A stretch of DNA of 64,000 bases from Pseudarthrobacter sp. NS4 (GTDB taxonomy: Bacteria > Actinomycetota > Actinomycetes > Actinomycetales > Micrococcaceae): NCBI RefSeq assembly GCF_024758005.1, contig NZ_CP103288.1, positions 3,038,001 through 3,102,000 on the forward strand, written 5' to 3'. The notes beneath the pieces were generated by a model. That model did no database searches, was not told the DNA's origin, and was given only the letters and a program-made list of their open reading frames with translations. Position 1 is the stretch's first letter; the number at the start of each line of letters is the position of its first letter. Positions 1-8,822 of this stretch are shown here, piece after piece. A program made the translations under genes and the position numbers.

Positions 1-1209
1 GCCCAGCGCTGCTTCCGCTGCCGCCACCGCCTGGGCCAGGACCTCGTTGCTCTTCACTCCGGCGCGGTCCACACCCTTGACGTTGATGAGTACCTGCGGA
101 AGCTTGGTCATGACCGTGGCCAGTTCCTTGAGTGGCTTTCCGGTCAGGGCAATCCGGGCCGCGAGCTGCAGACCGGTCAGCACGCCGTCACCGGTGGTGG
201 CGTGGTCGGCGAAGATCACGTGGCCGGACTGTTCGCCACCCAGGTTGAACCCGCCGTCGCGCATTTCCTCGAGGACGTAACGGTCCCCCACTGCCGTTTC
301 ACGGATGCTGATGCCGGCCTGGCGGAGCGCGATCTTCAGGCCGAGGTTACTCATGACGGTAGCCACCAGGACGTCATCCTTGAGCTTGCCCGACTCTTTA
401 AGGGCGACGGCGAGGATGGCCATGATCTGGTCGCCGTCCACCTCGTTGCCCTCGTGGTCCACAGCGAGGCAGCGGTCCGCGTCGCCGTCGTGGGCGATCC
501 CTAGGTTGGCGCCGTACTTCAGCACAGCATCCTTGAGGGGGCCCAGGTGGGTGGAGCCGACGCCGTCGTTGATGTTGTGGCCGTCCGGGTCGGCGCCGAT
601 GACGATGACGTCCGCGCCGGCGTCCTTGAAGACCTGGGGCGAGCAGCCGCTCGCGGCTCCGTGGGCGCAGTCGAGGACGACTTTAAGCCCGTCCAGGCGG
701 TGCGGAAGGGTCTGGAGGAGGTGGACGATGTAGCGGTCCTCGGCATCCGAGAAGCGCTGGATGCGGCCGACGTCTGCTCCAACGGGACGCACGGCTTCCC
801 TGGTCATCTGTGCCTCGATGGCGTCTTCCACCTCGTCGGGGAGCTTCTGGCCGCCGCGGGCGAAGAACTTGATGCCGTTGTCCGGTGCGGGGTTGTGGGA
901 GGCGGAGATCATGACGCCGAAGTCCGCATCCAGGTCTGCAACCAGATAGGCCGCGGCCGGCGTGGGGAGCACGCCGGCGTCATAGACGTCCACGCCTGAG
1001 CTGGACAGCCCCGCCTCCACCGCTGCGGCAATGAACTCGCCGCTGGCACGCGGATCACGGGCCACCACGGCGCGCGGCCTGCTGCCGTTTGAGTTGCGGT
1101 CGTGGCCGAGCACGACGGCGGCCGCCTGGGCCAGCTGCATGGCCAGCTCTGCTGTCAGCAAGCCATTGGCCAGCCCCCGGACACCATCAGTTCCAAATAA
1201 TCTAGACAC
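1..1209 (-). CDS. glmM: Phosphoglucosamine mutase, 3' end cut by window edge
   Basis: Isomerises glucosamine-6-phosphate to glucosamine-1-phosphate, the step that feeds UDP-GlcNAc and peptidoglycan synthesis in the cytoplasm. The reading frame opens with GTG at 1209 and reads [12 protein letters not shown], the classical N-terminus of this family. The catalytic serine loop ISASHNP is present (serine about residue 104), and the metal-binding DGDADR motif lies further on. About 403 codons are visible, and the family is usually near 450 residues, so the C-terminal domain runs off at base 1. It follows rplM-rpsI in the same direction, a common actinobacterial order, but a terminator hairpin separates them. 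No frame defect is visible. Confidence 0.95.
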   Translation of the reverse strand, partial: MSRLFGTDGVRGLANGLLTAELAMQLAQAAAVVLGHDRNSNGSRPRAVVARDPRASGEFIAAAVEAGLSSSGVDVYDAGVLPTPAAAYLVADLDADFGVMISASHNPAPDNGIKFFARGGQKLPDEVEDAIEAQMTREAVRPVGADVGRIQRFSDAEDRYIVHLLQTLPHRLDGLKVVLDCAHGAASGCSPQVFKDAGADVIVIGADPDGHNINDGVGSTHLGPLKDAVLKYGANLGIAHDGDADRCLAVDHEGNEVDGDQIMAILAVALKESGKLKDDVLVATVMSNLGLKIALRQAGISIRETAVGDRYVLEEMRDGGFNLGGEQSGHVIFADHATTGDGVLTGLQLAARIALTGKPLKELATVMTKLPQVLINVKGVDRAGVKSNEVLAQAVAAAEAALG

Positions 1210-1341
1210 CGGTCAAGTCTAGAGGATGGGGGTGGTTGGGCTTGAAACGGCTGGCCAGTACGTCGTCCGAGGGCTCTGGGGCGGCAAAGGCTCAAGTTCC
1301 AGCGCCCCGTCCCTCCCGGTAAATCATTGCTTAACGACAAA

Positions 1342-1370
1342 AGCCCGCCCCGCCAATGGCGGGACGGGCT
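1342..1370 (-). terminator. Intrinsic terminator after rpsI
   Basis: A GC-rich stem (AGCCCG pairing with CGGGCT, extended by CCCGCC/GGCGGG) lies 16 bases beyond the rpsI stop. In the minus direction it is followed by TTTTGTC. It separates rplM-rpsI from glmM, which then needs its own promoter in 1210-1341. Confidence 0.75.
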
Positions 1371-1385
1371 CCTGTGCAAGCGGGA

Positions 1386-1892
1386 TTAGCGCTTGGAGTA
1401 CTGCTGAGCCTTACGGGCCTTCTTGAGGCCGGCCTTCTTACGCTCGATGACGCGGGCGTCGCGAGACAGGTAACCGGCCTTCTTCAGCGTGGCGCGGTTG
1501 TTCTCGACGTCGATCTCGTTCAATGAACGGGCGATGCCGAGGCGCAGGGCACCGGCCTGGCCGGAGATGCCGCCCCCGTGGATGCGGGCGATGACGTCGT
1601 AGGCGCCTTCGAGATCCAGGATCTTGAAGGGCTCGTTGACGTCCTGCTGGTGCAGCTTGTTCGGGAAGTAGTTGTCCAGCGCGCGGCCGTTGATGGTCCA
1701 CTTGCCGGAGCCGGGAACAACGCGGACGCGGGCAACGGCTTCCTTGCGGCGGCCAACAGCTGCGCCGGCAACGGTCAGGGCCGGACGCTCCTTCTTCGGC
1801 GCAGCGGCGTCAGCAGCTGAGCTTTCAGAGGTGTAGCTGGTCAGGGTTTCCTCAGCCTCAACGGCTTCGGTGGTCTCTTCGTTCTGAGCCAC
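1386..1892 (-). CDS. rpsI: 30S ribosomal protein S9
   Basis: Small-subunit protein uS9, whose basic C-terminal tail reaches the P-site tRNA. The conserved core starts around residue 45 ([13 protein letters not shown]) and contains [19 protein letters not shown]. The C-terminus ends in the expected basic tail AQQYSKR. At 168 residues it is longer than the roughly 130 of E. coli because of an acidic Ala/Glu/Ser N-terminal extension of about 40 residues, common in actinobacteria. It lies 38 bases downstream of rplM in the standard rplM-rpsI operon. Confidence 0.98.
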   Translation of the reverse strand: MAQNEETTEAVEAEETLTSYTSESSAADAAAPKKERPALTVAGAAVGRRKEAVARVRVVPGSGKWTINGRALDNYFPNKLHQQDVNEPFKILDLEGAYDVIARIHGGGISGQAGALRLGIARSLNEIDVENNRATLKKAGYLSRDARVIERKKAGLKKARKAQQYSKR

Positions 1893-1930
1893 GGTTCTCC
1901 TTGTATAGATAAGTTGTTTGGTGGCCAGGA

Positions 1931-2374
1931 CTACTGGGCGACCTGGGTGATTTCGAAAGTCTTGGGCTGCTGGGCGGCGTGCGGGTGCTCAGCACCGCGG
2001 TACACCTTCAGCTTGCCCAGCTGCTGTGCAGCGAGGGAGTTCTTGGGGAGCATGCCCTTGATGGCCTTCTCAACGGCGCGGACCGGGTTGGATTCCAGCA
2101 GTTCCGCGTAGTTGACGGAGGTCAGGCCGCCCGGGTAGCCGGAGTGGCGGTATGCGCGCTTCTGCTCCAGCTTGGCGCCGGTGAGGGCAACCTTTTCAGC
2201 GTTGATGATGATGACGAAGTCGCCCATGTCCATGTGGGATGCAAAGGTGGCCTTGTGCTTGCCGCGCAGCAGGATTGCGGTCTGGCTCGCGAGACGACCA
2301 AGGACAACGTCTGTGGCGTCAATGACGTGCCACTGGCGGTTGATATCGCCGGGCTTCGGGGTGTACGTACGCAC
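1931..2374 (-). CDS. rplM: 50S ribosomal protein L13
   Basis: Large-subunit protein uL13, an early assembly protein. I start it at the GTG at 2374, giving 147 residues that begin [20 protein letters not shown], the usual N-terminus and length for the family. An in-frame GTG at 2419 would add 15 residues rich in Lys/Asn/Gln that do not look conserved. The core motifs [20 protein letters not shown] and the KGMLPKN segment are present. First gene of the rplM-rpsI pair, divergent from the pilus region. Confidence 0.96.
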   Translation of the reverse strand: MRTYTPKPGDINRQWHVIDATDVVLGRLASQTAILLRGKHKATFASHMDMGDFVIIINAEKVALTGAKLEQKRAYRHSGYPGGLTSVNYAELLESNPVRAVEKAIKGMLPKNSLAAQQLGKLKVYRGAEHPHAAQQPKTFEITQVAQ

Positions 2375-2670
2375 GGTGTTTGCCTCGTTCTTATTCTGGC
2401 GTTCTTGTTTAGGAGCCACTCAGGGGTGGGCACCTACTATCTGCGCGCTACCGGAACAGAGGTGAGGGCTCTATGTAACCAGTCATCCTGTGGTTCCGAA
2501 TGTGCACGTTGAGTAGTTATCCTGCAACCGGATTCTCAAGCGGGCACGCACCATCGGAATAGGACACGCACAACGACTACCAAGATTAGCGCGTTAAGGG
2601 GTTCAGGGTCAAAATGGGGTAGCCGGAGGCTGCTTTAGCACCTGCGGCCTGACGGACGCAGGGGGTCGCG
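2375..2670. other. Divergent intergenic region rplM / prepilin peptidase
   Basis: This stretch of just under 300 bases must contain promoters for rplM (leftward) and the prepilin peptidase (rightward). I see an AGGGGG ribosome-binding site at 2660-2665 before the rightward GTG, but no promoter hexamers or repeats clear enough to call. Confidence 0.5.
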
Positions 2671-3336
2671 GTGTTTGCAATGGGTTATGACGGTTACGCA
2701 GGGTGGCTCCTGGTCCTTGGCGCCGGCGTCCTGGGATTGATCCTCTCCCCTGCCGCCGAGCTCCTCATCGCCAAGCATCTTCCCAGGCTGGGCGGGCTTC
2801 CCACCCTTCCCGTCAGGATCACGACGGCGGCGCTCACCGGCCTGACGTGCGCCACCTTTAGTTGGCGGTTTGGAATGGGCCTTGCCCTGCCGGCTTTTAT
2901 CTTTCTGGCCGTGCTGGGCGTCCAGCTCGCCCGGATCGATGTCGCACTGCATTTGCTCCCCAACCCGCTCGTACTAATCCTGTTCGCAGGTGGATTTTCG
3001 CTCTTTTTGGTGCCCGGGCTATTGAATAAGCAGGCTGATGACCTGCTGCGTGCCGTGCTTGGGGCCGTCATTTTGTTTGCCGGCTACCTTATTTTGGGAC
3101 TTATTTCCCCCGGGGGCATCGGCATGGGCGACGTGAAGCTTGCGGCGCCCGTCGGCCTTTACCTCGGGTACTTAGGCTGGAGCCAGCTGCTCTACGGCGG
3201 CCTCCTGGGCTTCATCCTGAACGGCGCAGTCACAGTGCTGGTCCTCAGCCGAAAAGGCCGGAATAAAGCATCAGAAGTGGCCCACGGCCCCTCGATGCTC
3301 GCCGCTCTTGCCGGGGCCAGCCTCTTCATCTTGTAG
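2671..3336 (+). CDS. Type IV prepilin peptidase, A24 family (TadV/CpaA-like)
   Basis: Predicted integral-membrane aspartyl protease that removes the short leader of Flp-type prepilins. The 221-residue protein is mostly hydrophobic helices. The two catalytic aspartates can be placed: D90 in LARIDVALHLLPN and D154 in the GxGD motif GMGDVKLAAP. It lacks the N-terminal cysteine-rich methyltransferase domain of PilD, as expected for the short Tad-type peptidase. The GTG start is preferred because AGGGGG lies 5 bases upstream; an ATG three codons later is possible. It is the only such peptidase in the window and precedes two Flp operons, so it probably processes both pilins. Confidence 0.9.
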   Translation: MFAMGYDGYAGWLLVLGAGVLGLILSPAAELLIAKHLPRLGGLPTLPVRITTAALTGLTCATFSWRFGMGLALPAFIFLAVLGVQLARIDVALHLLPNPLVLILFAGGFSLFLVPGLLNKQADDLLRAVLGAVILFAGYLILGLISPGGIGMGDVKLAAPVGLYLGYLGWSQLLYGGLLGFILNGAVTVLVLSRKGRNKASEVAHGPSMLAALAGASLFIL

Positions 3337-3404
3337 CAATCTGCGGCAGGACGTGCCATTTACTTCCTGCTCAAACGTGCCGTCCATCCAAGTAGTCGAC
3401 CCGT

Positions 3405-3484
3405 GTACTCAGTTACCTTTCTGAGTACCACACCTTCCTTTCGAGTACGTACTTTTAGTGCCCTTTGAAAAAGTAGAGTACCAC
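3405..3484. promoter_or_regulatory. Repeated AGTAC sites upstream of flp1
   Basis: The sequence contains a perfect inverted repeat GTACTCAG-N8-CTGAGTAC at 3405-3428, a palindrome AGTACGTACT at 3444-3453, and a direct repeat of GAGTACCAC at 3423-3431 and 3476-3484, whose starts are 53 bases apart (about five helical turns). This arrangement resembles a cluster of operator half-sites controlling the first pilus operon. The regulator is unknown. Confidence 0.5.
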
Positions 3485-3521
3485 TACGCATTGTTGCCCC
3501 TGTCCCCCGAATGACAATCTC

Positions 3522-3548
3522 TCCTTAGCGAAGTCCAGCCGCTAAGGA
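3522..3548 (+). promoter_or_regulatory. Stem-loop in the flp1 upstream region
   Basis: TCCTTAGCG and CGCTAAGGA form a perfect 9-bp inverted repeat around a 9-base loop, ending 67 bases before the flp1 start. If transcribed it would be a 5' leader hairpin, perhaps stabilising an abundant pilin mRNA. It could equally be an operator. Confidence 0.4.
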
Positions 3549-3615
3549 ATTATGGGGGCAGCTGGAAATTCGTTGAAATCAAATAAACCCATTTCACCGA
3601 ATTAAGGAAATTACA

Positions 3616-3813
3616 ATGACTTCTCTCTTGGTCTCAATGACTGCTTTCATCGCCGGCGTCAAGGATCGCCTCAACCGTGAGGAAAAGGGCGCAACGATGG
3701 TTGAGTACGGCCTGATGGTCGCATTGATCGCCATCATTGTCATCGCCGGCCTGATCGTCCTCGGGCCTGCCATCCGTGACATGTTTATCGGCATCCGGGC
3801 AAACCTGCCGTAA
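3616..3813 (+). CDS. flp: Flp/Fap-type pilin, first copy
   Basis: Major pilin subunit of the Tad pilus. The 65-residue protein has a short charged leader ending in NREEKGATMVEYGLMV. This matches Flp prepilins, which are cleaved after the Gly just before the hydrophobic stretch and keep a Glu-Tyr pair (E31-Y32). A single hydrophobic helix (about 33-51) follows. The AAGGA ribosome-binding site lies 7 bases upstream of the ATG. The gene is preceded by repeated AGTAC sites and followed by a strong hairpin, suggesting that the pilin is made in excess over the assembly proteins encoded downstream. Confidence 0.93.
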   Translation: MTSLLVSMTAFIAGVKDRLNREEKGATMVEYGLMVALIAIIVIAGLIVLGPAIRDMFIGIRANLP

Positions 3814-3831
3814 CCATATCTGAGCTCCGGT

Positions 3832-3874
3832 GGTTCTGGCGGCCTCTTGCAGGGCCGCCAGAACCCTCGCTTTT
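3832..3874 (+). terminator. Strong hairpin between flp1 and tadE1
   Basis: GGTTCTGGCGGCC (3832-3844) and GGCCGCCAGAACC (3853-3865) form a perfect 13-bp stem, followed by CTCGCTTTTA. It should act as a partial terminator or 3' mRNA stabiliser for the pilin message, with read-through into the assembly genes. Confidence 0.75.
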
Positions 3875-3903
3875 ATCCCAGTTCCAAGGTCCAGGAGTAG
3901 ATC

Positions 3904-4296
3904 TTGAAAGTAAGCAAGAACGAACGCGGAGCAGTCGCGGTAGAGATGGCAATTGTCCTCCCCGTTCTGCTGTTGATCCTTATTGGCACCATGGAGTTTG
4001 GCAGGGTTTTCAACGTTCAAAATTCGCTAACTCAAGCGGCCCGTGAGGGTGCACGCGAAGCCGCCATCCATTACAACCGAAGCACGCTAGATGTGGAAGG
4101 AACTGCCCTGGCATCTGCTCCGTCGCTCGCTGGCCTCGGTGTAAGCGTGACCCATAATGCTGGGAGTTGCGCTCCCGACGCTGACGTTCAGGTAACGACA
4201 AGGGTGACGTTGCCTTCCATGACCGGATTCCTGGACACAGGCGGCCTCTTTCCCATGACTTTGACTGGCGTAGGAGTAATGAGATGCGGTGGCTGA
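3904..4296 (+). CDS. TadE-like minor pilin / pilus assembly protein, first copy
   Basis: Pseudopilin-like protein of the Tad system, anchored by one N-terminal membrane helix with the rest outside. The TadE signature is clear: RGAVAVEMAIVLPVLLLIL with E14, then EFGRVF after the helix. Two cysteines (C89, C128) could form a disulfide; C128 sits three residues from the end in MRCGG. The second-locus homologue keeps both. I use the TTG start at 3904, which has AGGAG 8 bases upstream. The length of 130 residues is normal. The 3' end overlaps the next gene by 13 bases. Confidence 0.88.
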   Translation: MKVSKNERGAVAVEMAIVLPVLLLILIGTMEFGRVFNVQNSLTQAAREGAREAAIHYNRSTLDVEGTALASAPSLAGLGVSVTHNAGSCAPDADVQVTTRVTLPSMTGFLDTGGLFPMTLTGVGVMRCGG

Positions 4297-5342
4297 AGAA
4301 GACATCAAAGACCGCTGCATCAGAAACCGTCAAGTGCAAGGAGCAGGAGCAGGGCGCTGCGGCTGTACTCGTTGCACTTTCCATGGTGGTACTTCTTGGT
4401 TTTTCTGCCCTGGCCGTTGATGTAGGCGCGATGTATGCCGAGAAGGCGCAGCTGCAGAACGGCGCCGATGCCACCGCGCTGGCCATCGCCGGCGACTGCG
4501 CCAAGGGTGGGAACTGTGCCACTGCAATGACGGCTGAGTCTAATCGGCTAGCGGACGACAACGCGAATGACGGCTCGAGTGGCGTTTTTTCCGTTACACA
4601 ACCAACTGCCACAAGTGTTCGGGTAGAAACTAATGCTCAGGCAGTGGGTTCTACAGCAGACAGTTTTGGCCTCTATTTCGCTCGCGTTATGGGCATCGAT
4701 ACGGCAATAATCCATGCCCGGGCCGAAGCTAGCTGGGGTGCACCCTCTGCAGCGACCACGCTTCCTTGGACCATCAGCCAATGTGTTTTTGAGAAGTACT
4801 TGTCACCGAGCCAGCTCGCGGAGTTGAACTCAACTGGCAGTTTCACTGGTGATCCCATGGCGACACACATCTTGCTTCGATATGACGAAAACACGCCTGA
4901 TTTCCCAGGTTGCCCTCCGCAGAACGGATATGCACCAGGAGGTTTTGGGTGGCTTGACTTGGATTCAGGTTGCAGCGCAAACATCAACATCGCGAACAGC
5001 GAGATTGGGAATGAACCCGGCCTCAACTTCCCGAGCGCCTGTGATGGGATCATCGCCACGATCAAAGACGAACCTATTCTTCTGCCGATCTTTGACACCG
5101 CAACGGGTACAGGGCAGCACGCAACCTACGGCCTGGTCGGATTCATCGCTTTTCAAGTGACGGGGTACAAGTTCGGCGGTGGTCCTAACGTTACAAGTCT
5201 GGACCCCGCAGCCCCCTCATGCACCGGCAATTGCCGAGGCATCCAGGGCTTCTTCACCCGCTATGTCTCCCTCGAAGAGGGCCTTTCGACCAGCGGTGGA
5301 GCACCAAACTACGGAGCATCCACAGTTTGGCTCTCGGAGTAG
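4284..5342 (+). CDS. TadG-like Flp pilus assembly protein, first copy
   Basis: Membrane-anchored exported protein with an N-terminal Tad domain: QGAAAVLVALSMVVLLGF followed by DVGAMYAEKAQLQNGADATALA, the motif shared by TadG and TadF-like proteins. The remaining roughly 280 residues form an exported domain with paired cysteines, including CSANINIA, FPSACDGII and the APSCTGNCRG segment near the C-terminus. The 352-residue protein is colinear with the second-locus protein at 11609. It is translated from an ATG inside the tadE1 end. Its role is inferred from position and family: pilus anchoring or biogenesis at the envelope. Confidence 0.85.
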   Translation: MRWLKKTSKTAASETVKCKEQEQGAAAVLVALSMVVLLGFSALAVDVGAMYAEKAQLQNGADATALAIAGDCAKGGNCATAMTAESNRLADDNANDGSSGVFSVTQPTATSVRVETNAQAVGSTADSFGLYFARVMGIDTAIIHARAEASWGAPSAATTLPWTISQCVFEKYLSPSQLAELNSTGSFTGDPMATHILLRYDENTPDFPGCPPQNGYAPGGFGWLDLDSGCSANINIANSEIGNEPGLNFPSACDGIIATIKDEPILLPIFDTATGTGQHATYGLVGFIAFQVTGYKFGGGPNVTSLDPAAPSCTGNCRGIQGFFTRYVSLEEGLSTSGGAPNYGASTVWLSE

Positions 5343-5394
5343 CCGCCGGCTCTCCCCTCGCAAGTCAACACGAAAAGTTGAAGGAGCTATAAAA

Positions 5395-6177
5395 GTGAAA
5401 TCACGCCTACTGGGAGGCATCGCAGCACTGCTGTTGGCAGTAATAGGGACTGTGCTGTTGGTCGTATATGTGCAGGGTGCGGACAACAGAGCCGCACAAG
5501 GCCTTGAACCCATCAACGTATTGGTCGTCAAGGAGGCAGTTCCTGCCGGCACGAAAGCCGAGGATCTGAATAACTTTGTACAGATCGAAGCTGTCCCGCA
5601 AGCCGCCGTTCCCGAGGGCGCTTTGGAGCGATTGAATGAGCAGAACGGCAAAATAACATCAGTAGACCTGGAGCCTGGTGAGCAACTCCTAGCATCCAGG
5701 TTGGTCGATCCACGCGAACTGGTACCGGGTACTGTCCCGGTGCCTGAGGGTCTCGAAGAAGTTACCTTCCTCTTGGCGCCGGAAAGAATTCTGGGTGGCA
5801 GGCTCGAGGCTGGTGACACGGTGACTGTTTATACATCCTTCAAATCTGAGGAAGACATGCCGGCGGATGCTCCCGTTCCGGCCGAAGTGAAGGGATGGAA
5901 GCAGTCCACTGGTTTGCTGTTCCACGACGTGCTCGTAACGGCTGTTCAAAAGGCAGCTCCGGAAACAAAGCAGACAGCGGGAAACGACGGTTCCGGTAGT
6001 ACTGACAGTGGCATCGAAATGCCGAACGGCTCCGCGTTCGTCACTGTGGCCAGGACTGACGCTGACGCAGCCAAGATGGTCTTTGGAGCCGAGTTCGGCA
6101 CCATTTGGCTTGCCAAGCAGTCTGGCACAAGCACCAAGAGTGATCCGCCGGTTACCACCTTTGGAGGGTTGTACTAA
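5395..6177 (+). CDS. cpaB: CpaB/RcpC-like Flp pilus assembly protein, first copy
   Basis: Envelope protein with one N-terminal membrane helix (about residues 5-26) and an SAF domain (about 45-110, including NVLVVKEAVPAGT and DLEPGEQLLASRLV). It starts with GTG at 5395, with AAGGAG 8 bases upstream, and is 260 residues long. An open frame extends upstream but overlaps the previous gene. In diderms CpaB supports the secretin, but no secretin is expected or found here, so its role in this monoderm is open. The stop overlaps the cpaE1 start as TAATG. Confidence 0.88.
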   Translation: MKSRLLGGIAALLLAVIGTVLLVVYVQGADNRAAQGLEPINVLVVKEAVPAGTKAEDLNNFVQIEAVPQAAVPEGALERLNEQNGKITSVDLEPGEQLLASRLVDPRELVPGTVPVPEGLEEVTFLLAPERILGGRLEAGDTVTVYTSFKSEEDMPADAPVPAEVKGWKQSTGLLFHDVLVTAVQKAAPETKQTAGNDGSGSTDSGIEMPNGSAFVTVARTDADAAKMVFGAEFGTIWLAKQSGTSTKSDPPVTTFGGLY

Positions 6178-7376
6178 TGAGTCGTTTCGTAGCCGTCACG
6201 GCAGTTCGTGATTTCGAAGGCCGCATAAGGCAAGCCGTCGCAGGTGCCCTACACGGCGAACTGCAAACGCTTTCGCCCGAGGTCATGTCCGGAGGGCCTG
6301 ACCACGTATTGCAGCAGCTGCATGGCGCCCCGCCAGAGGTACTGATACTTGGGCCGGGGGTCGGTCCGGCTGACGCGCTGAAATTGGCCACGGTGTTCGA
6401 CCTCCAGTACCCAGAGGTAAGCCTTCTTTTGGTAGCTGACCCTAGTCCCGATCTTGTTCTTCAAGCTATGCACGCCGGCATCCGTGACGTGGTAACACCT
6501 GAAATCGTGGTGAATGACCTCCGGATACTGCTTGAGAGAGCCTGCCTGGCGGCCGCCAGCAGGCGGCGTGGAATGGCACCAGCTCAGGATTCGGGTCAGG
6601 AACGCGGTCGCGTTATTGCCGTAATGTCACCGAAGGGTGGCGTCGGCAAGACCACGGTAGCCACGAACCTGGCCATTGGGCTGGGAAAAGTTGCCCCGAT
6701 GAGCGTCGTCATAGTCGATCTGGACCTTCAGTTCGGAGATGTGGCGTCGGGGCTGCTCCTGGAACCCGAACATTCGATCACGGACGCCGTGCATGGAACA
6801 GCAGCCCAGGACTCTATGGTCCTTAAAGCGTTCCTGACAGTACATTCCGCTGGAATTTACGCTCTTTGCGCTCCTAGGACTCCGGCGGAGTCGGATTACA
6901 TTACCGCAGACCACGTCACAAGGCTGATCAACCAGCTGGCGAGCGAGTTCAAATATGTAGTCGTGGATACTGCTCCCGGCTTGGGCGAACACGTTCTGGC
7001 AACACTCGAGTTGGCTACTGATGGCGTGTGGGTCTGTGGCATGGATGTTCCCAGCGTGCGGGGCCTTCGCAAGTGCTTTGGGGTGCTCAAGGAGCTGCAA
7101 CTCCTCCCACAGGGCAGGCACACTGTTCTAAATTTCGCCGATCGGAAAAGCGGTTTGTCGGTGCAAGATGTGGAGGCAACCATTGGCGTCCCTGTGGACA
7201 CGATTGTTCCACGTTCCCGGACCCTTCCCTTCTCGACAAACCGGGGAGTTCCGGTGCTTCAGGCCTCTTCAAGGGACAGTGCCTCCAAAGGCCTCAAGAA
7301 ACTCGTTGATCGATTCGATCCAGCTTGGGTCGCTTCGAGCCAGAACAAACTGCACCGACGGGTGGTGGTGTCATGA
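6177..7376 (+). CDS. cpaE: CpaE/TadZ pilus-localising ATPase, first copy
   Basis: MinD/ParA-like ATPase that positions the Tad machine. The N-terminal part (about 1-125) has the fold pattern of a receiver domain. The beta-3 strand reads EVLILGPGV with no phosphorylatable aspartate, so it is an atypical receiver. The P-loop KGGVGKTT is at 153-160, then VDLDLQFGDVASGL, and DTAPGL as the switch region. It is 399 residues, the same length as the second copy, with the P-loop at the same position. It overlaps cpaB1 by one base and tadA1 by four, indicating translational coupling. Confidence 0.92.
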   Translation: MSRFVAVTAVRDFEGRIRQAVAGALHGELQTLSPEVMSGGPDHVLQQLHGAPPEVLILGPGVGPADALKLATVFDLQYPEVSLLLVADPSPDLVLQAMHAGIRDVVTPEIVVNDLRILLERACLAAASRRRGMAPAQDSGQERGRVIAVMSPKGGVGKTTVATNLAIGLGKVAPMSVVIVDLDLQFGDVASGLLLEPEHSITDAVHGTAAQDSMVLKAFLTVHSAGIYALCAPRTPAESDYITADHVTRLINQLASEFKYVVVDTAPGLGEHVLATLELATDGVWVCGMDVPSVRGLRKCFGVLKELQLLPQGRHTVLNFADRKSGLSVQDVEATIGVPVDTIVPRSRTLPFSTNRGVPVLQASSRDSASKGLKKLVDRFDPAWVASSQNKLHRRVVVS

Positions 7377-8821
7377 AGCTTTCAGATCGTCTTAGCCGTT
7401 CGCAAGCAGACGGCACCGAGGCAGGAGTGGTTACGGCAGCTGTATCTCCAAACCCGGTGGAAGCCGCTTTGTCCCCGCAGCTCAGCCCTACACGTCCAGC
7501 TTCGTTGGGAGGTCTGCCAGTTGTTCAACCAATTGATGCCTTGGCCGGCCTGAAACAACGCGCGGCTCTGGCCCTTTTCGAGCGGATGGGCTCCCGGTCT
7601 GCTGACGCCTCGTCATCCGAGGAAGAATTACGGTCCCTGGCTGTGGAAGAGCTGTCGACGGTCATCGATCAGGAACAAGTTCCGCTCTCACCTGAAGAAA
7701 GACGCCGACTCATCCGTGAGATCGCGGACGAAGTCATGGGCTACGGCCCACTACAGCGACTCCTTGAGGACCCGTCGGTCACGGAAATCATGGTCAATCG
7801 ATTCGACCAAATTTACATTGAGAGGCACGGCCATCTCACGATGACCGGGTACCAATTCAGTTCTGATGACCATCTTCGGAAGGTTATCGAACGAATTGTT
7901 TCCCGCGTAGGCCGGCGGATCGACGAATCCTCGCCCCTCGTGGATGCCAGGCTGGAAGACGGCTCTCGCGTGAACGCCATAATTCCTCCCTTGGCCGTTA
8001 ATGGCCCCTCGTTGACTATCCGAAAGTTCAGCAAAGTACCGCTGACAGTTCAGAATCTGATCGAGTGGGGCTCCGTTACTCCGGAGATGGCTGAGCTGTT
8101 GAGTGCCTGCGTCCAAGCCCGCCTCAACATCATCGTGTCGGGTGGAACGGGCACCGGCAAAACAACCCTGCTCAATGTGCTGTCTTCCTTCATTCCGGCT
8201 GACGACAGGATTGTCACTATTGAAGACGCCGTGGAACTACAACTCCAGCAGGACCACGTGGTGCGGTTGGAAAGCCGCCCCCCGAACATTGAGGGGCGGG
8301 GAGCAATCAGCATTAGGGATCTGGTCCGAAACTCGCTCCGCATGAGGCCTGACCGGATCATCGTTGGTGAAGTCCGTGGCGGGGAATCCTTAGACATGCT
8401 GCAAGCCATGAACACGGGCCACGACGGGTCATTGTCCACGGTTCACGCGAACTCTCCGCGCGATGCCATCGCAAGGTTGGAGACTTTGGTTTTGATGGCA
8501 GGAATGGACCTGCCGCTTCGTGCCATAAGGGAACAGGTGGCGTCGGCCGTCGACCTCATCGTCCAGGTAACAAGGCTTCGAGACGGCAGCAGGCGCGTGA
8601 CGCATGTGACGGAAGTGCAGGGGATGGAAGGCGAAATAGTCACCTTGCAGGACGCATTCCTGTTTGATTACTCAGCAGGACTGGATGCACAAGGGCGTTT
8701 CCTGGGGAGGCCTGTAGCAACAGGCATCCGTCCACGTTTCTTGGACCGCTTTGCTGATGTGGGTATCAGCCTATCGCCAGCTGTCTTCGCTTCGCCCGCT
8801 GGCGCGGTTGGGAGAAGATGA
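7373..8821 (+). CDS. tadA: TadA/CpaF secretion ATPase, first copy
   Basis: Hexameric motor ATPase powering Flp pilus assembly. It starts at the ATG overlapping the cpaE1 stop (ATGA) and has 482 residues. An N-terminal domain is followed by Walker A GGTGTGKT (257-264), the Asp box [10 protein letters not shown], Walker [12 protein letters not shown] (about 328-338) and the His box [15 protein letters not shown] (347-361). All motifs of the CpaF subfamily of GSPII_E ATPases are intact. An earlier in-frame start at 7325 lies inside cpaE1 and is not needed. Confidence 0.95.
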   Translation: MKLSDRLSRSQADGTEAGVVTAAVSPNPVEAALSPQLSPTRPASLGGLPVVQPIDALAGLKQRAALALFERMGSRSADASSSEEELRSLAVEELSTVIDQEQVPLSPEERRRLIREIADEVMGYGPLQRLLEDPSVTEIMVNRFDQIYIERHGHLTMTGYQFSSDDHLRKVIERIVSRVGRRIDESSPLVDARLEDGSRVNAIIPPLAVNGPSLTIRKFSKVPLTVQNLIEWGSVTPEMAELLSACVQARLNIIVSGGTGTGKTTLLNVLSSFIPADDRIVTIEDAVELQLQQDHVVRLESRPPNIEGRGAISIRDLVRNSLRMRPDRIIVGEVRGGESLDMLQAMNTGHDGSLSTVHANSPRDAIARLETLVLMAGMDLPLRAIREQVASAVDLIVQVTRLRDGSRRVTHVTEVQGMEGEIVTLQDAFLFDYSAGLDAQGRFLGRPVATGIRPRFLDRFADVGISLSPAVFASPAGAVGRR

Positions 8822-8822
8822 T

